Source of the DNA: Oscillospiraceae bacterium
GTDB taxonomy: Bacteria > Bacillota > Clostridia > Oscillospirales > Oscillospiraceae
DNA length: 64,000 bases
Assembly (NCBI GenBank): GCA_902787755.1
Contig: CADAHL010000002.1
Coordinates: forward strand, 57,878 to 121,877
Direction of reading: 5' to 3'
Part shown: one piece after another, positions 32,009-39,921 of the stretch
Position numbering within the stretch: position 1 is the stretch's first letter
Layout: the number at the start of each line of letters is the position of its first letter
Notes under the pieces: generated by a model
Told to the model about the DNA's origin: nothing
Databases searched by the model: none
What the model saw: the letters and a program-made list of their open reading frames with translations, nothing else
Translations under genes and position numbers: made by a program

Positions 32009-32317
32009 ATGGAAGAAAAAATCCAGGCCATTCTGGCCGAAGAAGGTTTCGTTGAAAAACTGATGGACTGCGAGGAGCCGGAACAGGTTCAGGCTCTGTT
32101 CGCGGAAAAGGGCGTGGAGCTGAGCCTGGATGACGTCATGGGCATCAGCAAGGGCCTGAAGGCGGCTCTGGACGAGAGCGATGAGCTGGACGAGGATTCT
32201 CTGGACTCCGTGGCCGGCGGCTCCGCCACTGTGGCGATCATCGGCGCGGTCGTCACCGGCGTCTCGCTGGTGGTCAGACACTGGCGCAGCATCAAGAACT
32301 TCTTCCGCCGCTGGTAA
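32009..32317 (+). CDS. Nif11-like RiPP precursor peptide 2
   Basis: 102 residues, 64 nt after precursor 1, behind AAAAGGAGA. The leader is closely related to that of precursor 1 (EGFVEKLMDCEEPEQVQALFA, and DEDSLDSVAGG with Gly70-Gly71). The 31-residue core begins with a very hydrophobic Ala/Val/Ile/Gly stretch and ends HWRSIKNFFRRW. The two cores differ at the front but share W-R-x-I-K-x-F-F-R-R-W, implying that the maturation enzymes or the target recognise this end. The hydrophobic front plus cationic end suits a membrane-active peptide, possibly two-component with peptide 1. Confidence 0.9.
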   Translation: MEEKIQAILAEEGFVEKLMDCEEPEQVQALFAEKGVELSLDDVMGISKGLKAALDESDELDEDSLDSVAGGSATVAIIGAVVTGVSLVVRHWRSIKNFFRRW

Positions 32318-32335
32318 GCGAATAAGAACATAGCG

Positions 32336-32368
32336 ATGAACGCAGGTAAAACGCCTGCGTTCATTTTT
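32336..32368 (+). terminator. Terminator of the precursor genes
   Basis: An 11-bp stem (ATGAACGCAGG with its complement) and a short A-rich loop, followed by TTTTT. Confidence 0.85.
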
Positions 32369-32381
32369 GCCCCGTATTCGG

Positions 32382-32410
32382 TTGACTTTTTCTTTCTTCG
32401 GTCGTATGAT
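32382..32410 (+). promoter_or_regulatory. Sigma-A promoter of the CPBP protease gene
   Basis: TTGACT (32382-32387), 17-nt spacer, TATGAT (32405-32410), so this gene can be expressed independently of the precursors. Confidence 0.7.
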
Positions 32411-32443
32411 GTGCGCAGTTTGAGAAAAGAGAGGTCTGTCTCC

Positions 32444-33319
32444 ATGGAACAAAACGAGATTGTCTCGAGCAATAAACCGAAAAAGCTGAAACGTCACTTT
32501 ATTATCTGGGTACTGCTGCTGAGCTTTGTGATGATGCTGTTGGGCCAGATCCTGGGCGAGGTGATCTGCCTGCCCTTGAATCGGCTGGCAGGGGACCGGG
32601 GCGACATTCAGTTTGCCCTGATGTACCTGAGCTTTATCGGGATCCACATCATTGTGCTGCTGTTCTGCCTGCTGTGGGAGAAGCCTGCGTTCCGCAGCTT
32701 CTGGCACGTGAAGCAGGGCGGCGGAAAGGGCAACACCTTCAAGATGCTGGTCCTGGGCCTGCTGATCGGTATCGTCATGAACGGCGCCTGCATTCTGATC
32801 GCCTGGCTCCACGGGGATCTGGATCTGAGCATGGGGGTGTTTCACCCCGGCTATCTGCTGTTTGCACTGGCCTGCGTGTTCGTCCAGTCTGCGGCGGAGG
32901 AACTGCTGACCCGGGGCTATATGATGAAAACCCTGGGAGAGCGCTACGGCGTCTGGGTGGCGGCTATCGCCAATTCCCTCTTCTTCGGCGCGCTGCATCT
33001 GATGAACACCGGCATCACGGTGCTGTCCTTCTTGAACATCGTGGCCATCGGCTTTGCCTTGAGCCTGGTCATGATTTACTTCGACAGCCTGTGGATGTGC
33101 GCGGCGCTACACACCGGCTGGAACTTTACCCAGAGCCTGCTGTTTGGCCTGCCCAATTCCGGCATCGTCTCCCAGTCATCCTGGTTCCATCTGGAGGGCG
33201 CCAGGGGCAGCCTCTGCTACGACCCGGTTTTCGGCGTGGAGGGGACCATTGTCGCAGTACTCGTCATCTGCGTGTTCGGTCTGCTGGTCTTCCTGCGGGG
33301 AAGAAAACAGAAAGCATAA
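32444..33319 (+). CDS. CPBP-family intramembrane glutamic protease
   Basis: 291 residues with about seven membrane helices. The CPBP (Abi) motifs are present: AAEELLTRGYM (EExxxR), SLFFGALHLMN (FxxxH) and LHTGWNF. The ATG at 32444 lies after GAGAGG and is preferred to an upstream in-frame start that would fall before the promoter. CPBP proteases near bacteriocin genes take part in maturation or self-immunity. Its place directly after the two precursors with a separate promoter fits immunity best, but this is inference. Confidence 0.85.
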   Translation: MEQNEIVSSNKPKKLKRHFIIWVLLLSFVMMLLGQILGEVICLPLNRLAGDRGDIQFALMYLSFIGIHIIVLLFCLLWEKPAFRSFWHVKQGGGKGNTFKMLVLGLLIGIVMNGACILIAWLHGDLDLSMGVFHPGYLLFALACVFVQSAAEELLTRGYMMKTLGERYGVWVAAIANSLFFGALHLMNTGITVLSFLNIVAIGFALSLVMIYFDSLWMCAALHTGWNFTQSLLFGLPNSGIVSQSSWFHLEGARGSLCYDPVFGVEGTIVAVLVICVFGLLVFLRGRKQKA

Positions 33320-33328
33320 TACTATGAC

Positions 33329-33362
33329 AAAAGACCCCGGATCGTGTGATCCGGGGTCTTTT
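33329..33362. terminator. Bidirectional terminator between the CPBP gene and rnpB
   Basis: A 15-bp stem (AAAAGACCCCGGATC with its complement) with loop GTGT and T-runs on both strands. It ends the plus-strand CPBP gene and lies directly after the 3' end of the minus-strand RNase P RNA. Confidence 0.85.
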
Positions 33363-33366
33363 GTAT

Positions 33367-33708
33367 GAGTCGGCCTGTAAGCCGGGTTCTGTCGAGAACG
33401 ACCATCTATCTGTGGCCAGGAATTGCTCCCTGGCTCAAGCCACCTCCCGGGGACGGCCGGGCCGGCCATATGTCCCTCCCACGGTGTTGCTCCGGATAGA
33501 GTTTACAGCGCCAACGTGTCTCCACGCGGCGGGTGAGCTCTTACCTCGCCTTTCCACCCTTACCCCGGCAAGCCGGGGCGGTATCTCTCTGTTGCACTTG
33601 TCCGAGGGTCACCCCTGGCGGGCGTTACCCGTTATCCTTGCCCTATGGAGCCCGGACTTTCCTCACGCACAGGCTTTCGCCTTATGCCCGCGGTCGTTCG
33701 GCCGACTC
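33367..33708 (-). ncRNA. rnpB: RNase P RNA, bacterial class A
   Basis: The minus strand starts GAGTCGGCCGAACGACCGC and ends with the standard CCCGGCTTACAGGCCGACTC, the two ends pairing as P1. The conserved GAGGAAAGTCCGGGCTC lies near the 5' end, with ATAGGGCAAGGATAACGG, GGGTAAGGGTGGAAAGGCG and the GACAGAACCCGGCTTA 3' part. The length of about 340 nt fits. It is the catalytic RNA that matures tRNA 5' ends. Reading frames predicted across it are not genes. Confidence 0.95.
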
Positions 33709-33716
33709 ACCCGGAT

Positions 33717-33745
33717 ATTGTACTCGGAATCAAAGCGCTCGTCAA
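33717..33745 (-). promoter_or_regulatory. Promoter of rnpB
   Basis: Minus strand TTGACG (33740-33745), 17-nt spacer, TACAAT (33717-33722); the start falls a few nt before the mature 5' end. Confidence 0.8.
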
Positions 33746-33753
33746 CTTTTTTC

Positions 33754-33782
33754 TTGTCATGAGGACAGGGGAGGAGTATAAT
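33754..33782 (+). promoter_or_regulatory. Promoter of murD
   Basis: TTGTCA (33754-33759), 17-nt spacer, TATAAT (33777-33782), divergent from the rnpB promoter with 8 nt between the -35 boxes. The leader contains a GGGTCCC/GGGACC hairpin before the start codon. Confidence 0.75.
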
Positions 33783-33837
33783 TCATCGGTACGGGTCCCA
33801 TCGGAGGGCCCGGGACCAAAGACTTGAGAGGTGCCTT

Positions 33838-35205
33838 ATGACCTTGTCGGAATATATCGACAGCATTCGCGGAAAGTCCGTCGGCGTGATCGGCGCGGGC
33901 GTCAGCAACACCCCCTGGATCGAGCTTCTGCTGCGGGAGGGGATTCGGGTGAAGGTCCATGACCGCAGAACAGAGGAACAGATGGGACATCTGGCGGAAC
34001 AGTTCCGGGCTTCCGGTGCGGCTCTCTCTCTGGGGGAGCGCTATCTGGAGGACCTGGACGAAGATATTCTGTTCCGCACGCCCGGTCTCATGCCCTTTGA
34101 GGCGCATCTGGCCGCGGCGAAGGCCCGGGGCGCGGTGCTGACCTCGGAGATGGAGCTGTTTCTGTCCCTGTGCCCCTGTCCGGTGATCGCCGTCACCGGC
34201 AGCGACGGCAAGACCACGACCACCACCATCATCTCCGAGTTGCTGAAGGCGGCGGGATACCGGGTCCACCTGGGCGGCAACATTGGCAAGCCCCTGCTCT
34301 GCAAGCTGCCGGATTTCCGGGAGGGAGACGCGGCGGTGCTGGAGCTCAGCTCCTTCCAGCTGCACAGCATGCGCTGCCATACCGATGTGGCGGTGATCAC
34401 GAATCTTTCTCCCAACCACCTGGACAAGCATCTGGATTATCAGGACTATATCGACGCCAAGGCCAACATCTTTCTGGGCCAGAGCGAGACCGGGCGGCTG
34501 GTCCTCTGGGCGGACGACGCTCACGCGGCCTATTATGCCTCCCAGACTCCCGGTCAGGTCAGCTGGTTTGCCAACGGACACCGGGTCTCCCGGGGCAGCT
34601 TCTGCGACGGCGAGAGCCTGTACCGCCACGGACGCAAGGTGCTGGACAAGGCGGAGATCCGTCTGCCCGGGGAACACAATGTGCTCAACTTCCTGGCGGC
34701 CTTTGAGGCCACCGAGGGAAGAGTCAGCGACGAGGTCTGCCGAAAGGTAGCCATGGAGTTTGCGGGGGTGGCCCACCGCCTGGAGCTTGTCCGGGAAAAG
34801 GACGGCGTGCGGTACATCAACGACTCCATTGGCTCCAGCCCCAGCAGGACCATCGCCGGACTCAAGGCCATGAAGAAAAAGCCGATCATTCTCTGCGGCG
34901 GTTATGACAAACACATCCCCTTTGAGCCCCTGGGCGAGGCTCTGGTTCAGATGGCCAAGACCGTGGTGCTCACAGGCGCCACCGCCGACAAGATCCGGGC
35001 CGCCATCGAAGCAGCGCCTGGCTGTGCCGAGAGCGGCCTGCGGGTGGAACTGGAGCCTGATTTTGACGCCGCCGTGCGTCTGGCCGCCTCCCTGGCTCAG
35101 CCCGGAGACACGGTGCTCTTGAGCCCCGCCTGTGCCTCCTTCGACCATTTCAAGAATTTCGAGGAGCGGGGCGAACACTTCCGCAGCCTGGTCATGGCGC
35201 TCTAA
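33838..35205 (+). CDS. murD: UDP-N-acetylmuramoyl-L-alanine:D-glutamate ligase
   Basis: 455 residues. The N-terminal Rossmann domain starts KSVGVIGAGVSNTPWIELLL. The central ATPase has AVTGSDGKTTTTTII (P-loop) and VLELSSFQLHSM, then NLSPNHLDKHLDYQDY; the C-terminal Mur ligase domain has NDSIGSSPSRTIAGLKAM and LCGGYDKHIPFEPL. It adds D-Glu to UDP-MurNAc-L-Ala in cytosolic peptidoglycan precursor synthesis. Here it stands apart from the usual division/cell-wall cluster, with its own promoter. A GAGAGGTG site lies before the ATG. Confidence 0.95.
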   Translation: MTLSEYIDSIRGKSVGVIGAGVSNTPWIELLLREGIRVKVHDRRTEEQMGHLAEQFRASGAALSLGERYLEDLDEDILFRTPGLMPFEAHLAAAKARGAVLTSEMELFLSLCPCPVIAVTGSDGKTTTTTIISELLKAAGYRVHLGGNIGKPLLCKLPDFREGDAAVLELSSFQLHSMRCHTDVAVITNLSPNHLDKHLDYQDYIDAKANIFLGQSETGRLVLWADDAHAAYYASQTPGQVSWFANGHRVSRGSFCDGESLYRHGRKVLDKAEIRLPGEHNVLNFLAAFEATEGRVSDEVCRKVAMEFAGVAHRLELVREKDGVRYINDSIGSSPSRTIAGLKAMKKKPIILCGGYDKHIPFEPLGEALVQMAKTVVLTGATADKIRAAIEAAPGCAESGLRVELEPDFDAAVRLAASLAQPGDTVLLSPACASFDHFKNFEERGEHFRSLVMAL

Positions 35206-35231
35206 TCCATTATTCCGAAAGAGAGAAGAAG

Positions 35232-36482
35232 ATGAAAATTTCCGATATCAAGCCCCAGGTCTATGAAATGGCCGCCCGGGCGGAGGCCCGCTGCCGGAAT
35301 CGCTTTGCCGAGATCGACGCGGTAGCGCTGGAGAATACCCGCCGGGTCATGGAGGCCTTCCAGGAGTTCAAGGTCTCCGAGGCCCATTTTGCCGGAACCA
35401 CCGGCTACGGCTACGACGATCTGGGCCGGGACACCCTGGACCAGATCTACGCCAGACTTTTCGGCACCGAGGCGGCGCTGGTTCGCCTGGGCTTCGTCAA
35501 CGGCACCCACGCGCTGACGGCGGCCATGTTTTCCCTGGCCGGACCCGGCGAAAAGGTTCTGGCGGTGACGGGCCTGCCCTACGACACCCTGCGCCAGGCC
35601 ATCGGTATTTCCGGCGACGCCCACGGCTCCCTGAAGTTCTATGGCATCGAATACGGTCAGGTGGATCTGGGGCCCGACGGCTGCCCGGATCTCGACGCCA
35701 TTGAGAAGGCCGCGGCCGATCCCAAGGTCCGGGGCGTGATGATCCAGCGCTCCCGGGGCTATGCCGACCGGAAGGCTCTGACCGTACAGGAGATCGGCCA
35801 GATCATCCAGGCGGTGCGGAAGGTCAATCCTACGGCAAATATCATGGTGGACAACTGCTACGGCGAGTTTACCGACGTCATCGAACCCAGCCATCTGGGC
35901 GCGGATATCCTGGCCGGCTCTCTCATCAAGAACCCCGGCGGCGGCCTGGCCCCCACCGGCGGCTACGTGGCCGGGCGGAAGGATCTGGTGGAGCGGGCGG
36001 CTTATCGCCTGACCTGCCCCGGCATCGGCGGGGAATGCGGCTCCACCCTGGGCAACAACCGGCTGCTGTATCAGGGCCTGTTTTTCGCCCCTCACACGGT
36101 GGCCCAGGCGCTGAAGACCGCCGTGTTCTGCGCGGCCATGATGGAGGAGCTTGGAATCGAATCCAGCCCCAGCGTTGAGGAAAAGCGCTCGGACATTATC
36201 CAGATGGTGAAGCTCCGGGATCCCAAAAAGATGGAGCGCTTCTGCCTGGGGATCCAGGCCGGCGCGCCGGTGGATTCCTATGTGACGCCGGTACCCTGGC
36301 AGATGCCGGGCTACGATTGCCCAGTCATTATGGCCGCGGGCGCTTTTATCCAGGGCAGCTCCATCGAACTGAGTGCGGACGGCCCCATCCGGGAGCCCTA
36401 CACCATCTACATGCAGGGCGGTCTGACTTATGAGTCCGGCAAGCTGGGCATCATGATGGCGGTCAGCGCCATGATCGAGTAA
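35232..36482 (+). CDS. Aluminium-resistance / methionine gamma-lyase family PLP enzyme
   Basis: 416 residues of the YnbB-type PLP family. Features seen are FAGTTGYGYDDLGRDTLD, NGTHALTAAMF, the phosphate-binding region around TGLPYDTL, MVDNCYGEFTD and the PLP lysine in GSLIKNPGGGLAPTGGY. Members are annotated as aluminium resistance proteins or methionine gamma-lyase-like enzymes; the true substrate is not settled. It follows murD by 26 nt behind AGAGAAGAAG, so co-transcription is likely. Cytosolic. Confidence 0.88.
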   Translation: MKISDIKPQVYEMAARAEARCRNRFAEIDAVALENTRRVMEAFQEFKVSEAHFAGTTGYGYDDLGRDTLDQIYARLFGTEAALVRLGFVNGTHALTAAMFSLAGPGEKVLAVTGLPYDTLRQAIGISGDAHGSLKFYGIEYGQVDLGPDGCPDLDAIEKAAADPKVRGVMIQRSRGYADRKALTVQEIGQIIQAVRKVNPTANIMVDNCYGEFTDVIEPSHLGADILAGSLIKNPGGGLAPTGGYVAGRKDLVERAAYRLTCPGIGGECGSTLGNNRLLYQGLFFAPHTVAQALKTAVFCAAMMEELGIESSPSVEEKRSDIIQMVKLRDPKKMERFCLGIQAGAPVDSYVTPVPWQMPGYDCPVIMAAGAFIQGSSIELSADGPIREPYTIYMQGGLTYESGKLGIMMAVSAMIE

Positions 36483-36549
36483 GTCGGAGATCGGAATTAT
36501 GTAAACCAATCTGCACAGGTATTCTGAGCGAGCAATACTGGCATAAGAA

Positions 36550-36599
36550 AAAGCTCCATCTCATATCCTCCAAGGAGGGGGGATCTGAGATGGAGCTTT
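36550..36599 (+). promoter_or_regulatory. Hairpin enclosing the yunB ribosome-binding site and start codon
   Basis: A 13-bp perfect stem (AAAGCTCCATCTC with GAGATGGAGCTTT) contains the ATG at 36590, and the loop contains AAGGAGGGGGG, itself able to pair with TCCTCC. It could end transcription from upstream weakly or block yunB translation on the read-through mRNA. Confidence 0.6.
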
Positions 36600-37228
36600 C
36601 TGTTTTGAAGAAGAAGCGCCGGGGCGGCGGGATCGCCTTCTTGCTGACTCTGGGGGCGCTGCTGCTGTTTTTGTCCAGCGCACTGCTGTTTCTGCGGAAC
36701 CTGTCCTCCCGCATCGCGGTCTCCGACGCGGCGGACGTGGTGACCGCGCGCATCAACAGCGTGGTGGCCCGGATCATGGCGGAGGAGGAGTACCCGGCGG
36801 ATTCCTTCGTGCAGATGGAGAAGGACGGCGAGGGTCGGGTCACGGCGGTCAGCTGCAATATGGCCCGCATCAACGCCCTCAGCGCCCGGGTGCTGGAGGA
36901 GATCGTGGACGCCACCGAAGGCCATGACCTGACGGTATCGGTTCCTCTCGGAAACCTGACCGGACTGAGCCTGCTCATGGGCCGGGGGCCGGCGGTGCCG
37001 GTGAAGATCGTGGTGCTGACCTCCTCCCGTGTGGAGTTTCAGAACAGCATCGTCACCGCCGGGATCAACCAGACCAAGCACCAGATCGCCCTGGTGGCCA
37101 CGGTGGATATCGACGTGCTGGTGCCCTGGGCCACCGAGAGCGCCCAGGTGTCCAGCGAGGTGCTGATCGCCGATACGGTCATCGTGGGCCAGGTGCCCCA
37201 GAGCTACTGGAACCTGGGCGGAGGATAA
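36590..37228 (+). CDS. yunB: Sporulation protein YunB
   Basis: 212 residues. A basic N-terminus and one membrane helix (about 15-36) precede a YunB domain: DVVTARINSVVARIM, VSCNMARINALSARV, TVSVPLGNLTGLSLLMGRGP and VSSEVLIADTVIVGQVPQSYW. YunB is made in the mother cell under sigma-E and is needed for proper spore formation in B. subtilis. This is the clearest sporulation marker in the window. The start ATG 36590 follows AAGGAGGGGGG; TTG 36605 is a less likely alternative. The start region lies in a strong hairpin. Confidence 0.92.
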   Translation: MELSVLKKKRRGGGIAFLLTLGALLLFLSSALLFLRNLSSRIAVSDAADVVTARINSVVARIMAEEEYPADSFVQMEKDGEGRVTAVSCNMARINALSARVLEEIVDATEGHDLTVSVPLGNLTGLSLLMGRGPAVPVKIVVLTSSRVEFQNSIVTAGINQTKHQIALVATVDIDVLVPWATESAQVSSEVLIADTVIVGQVPQSYWNLGGG

Positions 37229-37265
37229 AAAGCGCTGCTGTGAGGGGTTCACAGCAGCATTTTTA
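37229..37265. terminator. Shared terminator between yunB and ligA
   Basis: A 10-bp stem (GCTGCTGTGA with TCACAGCAGC), loop GGGGT, with A5 before and T5 after, between convergent genes. Confidence 0.85.
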
Positions 37266-37278
37266 TACAGGTATTGCT

Positions 37279-39261
37279 TCAGATCCCGAATCGTTCCACA
37301 AACTCGTCCTCGGAAAGGATGGGGACGCCCAGGTCCTTGGCCTTCTTGTTCTTGGAGGAAGTGGACGCGACGTCGTTGTTCACCAGAAAATCCGTCTTTT
37401 TGGAGACGCTGCCGGCCACCTTGCCGCCGTTTGTCTCCACGTAGGCCTTGAAGGCGTCCCGGTTCTTGAACCGGTGTACGTCCCCGGTGATCACGAAGGT
37501 CAGGCCGGCGCAGGAGCCGGCGGCCTCAGTCTTCGGTTCTGCGGGGGGGATCTCCATGAGCCCGATCAATTCATGGAACAGCGCCCGATTCCGCTCCGTG
37601 TACCAGCCATAGATGGCGGCGGAGCGCTCCGGCCCGATGCCGTCCACCTCGTCGAAGCTCCGGCCCTCGTCCAGCTTTTCCGCAAAGCCCGGCCAGCCGT
37701 AGGCGCCGATCAGCTTCTTGGCGGCGTCGGAGCCGATCTGGGGAATGCACAGAGCGGTCAGGAAATGGATGGCGTCGGTGCTGACCCGGGATTTCTCGAT
37801 GGCGGCCAGAAGATTGTCACAGCTTTTCTGGCCGAAGCCCTCCATAGCCCGGATCGCCTCCGCGTGCTCTCCCAAACGGAAGAGATCGGCGAAGGAATGA
37901 ATGAAGCCGGCCCCCACAAAGTCCCGCAGGGATTCAATGGAAAGACCGTCGATATCCAGGCCCTGTTTGCTGACAAAGCGCTCGAACTTTTTCAGATTCT
38001 TGGCCGGACAGTCGGGGTTGAGACACTTGAGGGTCATGGCGCCGCTCTCGCTGGTCTGGATGCTGGTGGGACCCTCACAGGCGGGACAGCGCTGGGGGAT
38101 CTCGTATTTCCCGACGGCGCTGGGAACGGAGACGATTTTGGGAATGATCTTGTTGGCCTTGATGACCTCCACCTGAGTTCCCCCGTTGGCGCCGATGCCC
38201 AGCCGGTCCAGCTCGCTGAGATTCACCAGAGAGGCCCGGGATACGGTGGTGCCCTCCAGCTGCACCGGGTCGAAGATCGCCACCGGGGTGATGGTGGTGG
38301 CCCCACAGGACCATTCGATGCTCCGCAGGGTGCTCAGAGCGGATTCGTCCTGCCATTTGAAGGCCAGGCCCGCCCGGGTGGCGTGGTGACCGGTGACGCT
38401 GCCGGTGGCGGCGTACTCCGTGTCGTCATAGCAGATCACCAGACCGTCCACAGGGATGTCCATCGCTCCGGTTTCGACCTGTTTTGTCCAGCGCTCGATC
38501 ACCTCGGGAAGTCCGGCGGCGTCGGTACGCTCCCGGTCCACCACCGTAAAGCCCCAGCGCTCCAGCTGATCCATGCGCTCTCCCCAGGAGAGAATGTCGT
38601 CGTCGATGTGAACCAGGGTGAAGGCGTTGAAGCGCACGTGCCGCTGGGCCACCAGGTCCGCGTTCTTGGCGTCCAGCGCCAGCGTGCCGGAGGCCAGGTT
38701 CCGGGGGTTGGCATAGCGAGCGTTCTCGTCGGTGATCGCCTCGTTGATCTTTGCAAAATCGCTGTAGGAGATGGTGGCTTCCCCCCGGACCACCAGGTGG
38801 CCCGAGTAGGGGAGCGTAAGGGGGAAGCCCTTGATGGCGTTCTGGAGATAGGTGATGTTCGTGCCCACGGCGCCGTTGCCCCGGGTCAGGATCTTGGTGA
38901 GCTTCCCGCCGTCGTAGGTCAGCACCAGGGTCAGTCCGTCCAGCTTCCAGGAAAGCCAGATGGGTCTGTCACCGGCCCAATCCTGCAGCTCCTCCACCTT
39001 CTTGGTTTTGGCCAGGGAAAGAGCGGGAAACTCGTGGGCCTCCTTGCTGCCACCGCTGCTCTCCTCCTCGGCGGTGCTGACGCTGTGGGTGGGGCTGTCC
39101 GGCAGAACGATGCCGGTCTCGGCCTCCAGGCGGGAGAGCGCGTCAAACATGGCGTCCCACTCATAGTTGGTCATGATCTCGTCCCGGCCGCCGTAGTAGG
39201 CCTCGGAGGCCTCGTTGAGCTGCCGGATCATCTCCCGCATCTGCTGCAGCTTTTCGTCCAT
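37279..39261 (-). CDS. ligA: NAD-dependent DNA ligase, divergent LigA
   Basis: 660 residues. The adenylation domain carries the AMP-accepting Lys in WKLDGLTL, then TRGNGAVGTNIT and VVRGEATI. An OB fold, a four-Cys zinc site (CPACEGP...LKCLNPDCPAKN), helix-hairpin-helix repeats and a C-terminal BRCT (VITGDVHRFKNRDAF) follow. It departs from the usual sequence: the Glu two before the Lys is Ser and the usual RGDGxxGEDVT is RGNGAVGTNIT. It may be a second, specialised copy rather than the replicative ligase. ATG 39261 is preferred because AGGAAAGG precedes it; the frame extends 12 codons further up. Confidence 0.88.
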   Translation of the reverse strand: MDEKLQQMREMIRQLNEASEAYYGGRDEIMTNYEWDAMFDALSRLEAETGIVLPDSPTHSVSTAEEESSGGSKEAHEFPALSLAKTKKVEELQDWAGDRPIWLSWKLDGLTLVLTYDGGKLTKILTRGNGAVGTNITYLQNAIKGFPLTLPYSGHLVVRGEATISYSDFAKINEAITDENARYANPRNLASGTLALDAKNADLVAQRHVRFNAFTLVHIDDDILSWGERMDQLERWGFTVVDRERTDAAGLPEVIERWTKQVETGAMDIPVDGLVICYDDTEYAATGSVTGHHATRAGLAFKWQDESALSTLRSIEWSCGATTITPVAIFDPVQLEGTTVSRASLVNLSELDRLGIGANGGTQVEVIKANKIIPKIVSVPSAVGKYEIPQRCPACEGPTSIQTSESGAMTLKCLNPDCPAKNLKKFERFVSKQGLDIDGLSIESLRDFVGAGFIHSFADLFRLGEHAEAIRAMEGFGQKSCDNLLAAIEKSRVSTDAIHFLTALCIPQIGSDAAKKLIGAYGWPGFAEKLDEGRSFDEVDGIGPERSAAIYGWYTERNRALFHELIGLMEIPPAEPKTEAAGSCAGLTFVITGDVHRFKNRDAFKAYVETNGGKVAGSVSKKTDFLVNNDVASTSSKNKKAKDLGVPILSEDEFVERFGI

Positions 39262-39303
39262 ACTTGTACCTTTCCTGCCGCTTTCGGCGGCTGTCAATTG
39301 ATC

Positions 39304-39774
39304 TTATTGTTCCGCTTTCGGCGGAAAATAAAACATCAGATTCCGGCAGTCGGGCGCGTCCTCGTCGATATAGCCCGTATCCGTGAACCCGAGCTTTTCA
39401 TATACCCGCAGAGCGGCGGCGTCCTGCTTTTTGACGCAGACCTCCACGCAGTCGTATTTCTTTTCCCGCTCCAGTTCGGCCAGGATCAGGCCCAGGGCTT
39501 CCGTACCGAAGCCGTGCCCCTGAAACCGCCGGTCGATCATGAACTGCTGCAGGTCGTAGCAGGCGGGCTCCTCGTCCAGATCCTTCACCAGCGCCAGACC
39601 CACGGCGGTCGCGTCGTTTGCGATCCCGATGACTTTGGCCCGGCAGCGGCGATAGACGTAGCCCCGGGCGAGGATCCCCAGCGGGCTGTCCAGAAAGCCG
39701 GTCTGTTCATCGCCCAGCTGCAGGGACCGGAAATCCATCCAGTTTTCTTCGTTTACTTCGATCAGTTTGAGCAT
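39304..39774 (-). CDS. GNAT-family N-acetyltransferase
   Basis: 156 residues. The GNAT fold has the acetyl-CoA loop RRFQGHGFGTEALGLIL and ends with ALRVYEKLGFTDTGYID. The motif ICVKKQD-like stretch and the N-terminal LIEVNEENWMDF resemble SpeG/BltD-type polyamine acetyltransferases, but the acceptor is not certain. ATG 39774 follows GGAGG at 8 nt; a start five codons earlier would overlap that site. It precedes ligA in the same direction by 42 nt. Confidence 0.85.
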   Translation of the reverse strand: MLKLIEVNEENWMDFRSLQLGDEQTGFLDSPLGILARGYVYRRCRAKVIGIANDATAVGLALVKDLDEEPACYDLQQFMIDRRFQGHGFGTEALGLILAELEREKKYDCVEVCVKKQDAAALRVYEKLGFTDTGYIDEDAPDCRNLMFYFPPKAEQ

Positions 39775-39921
39775 GCTTGCATCCTCCATAATAATATTGG
39801 AGGGTCAGGTCTCGTGGGCCCTCCGTACACGATTTTTCTTCATACAGAATCACCCTTTCCCGTCGAAGTCTGCCCGTCTGGCAGCGACACTATTATACTT
39901 CGCATCCCGTTTCTTTTCAAT

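Noticed and set aside
33346-33762. Open frames across 33.35-33.8 kb
   Set aside because: They lie over the RNase P RNA gene and carry no protein signature.
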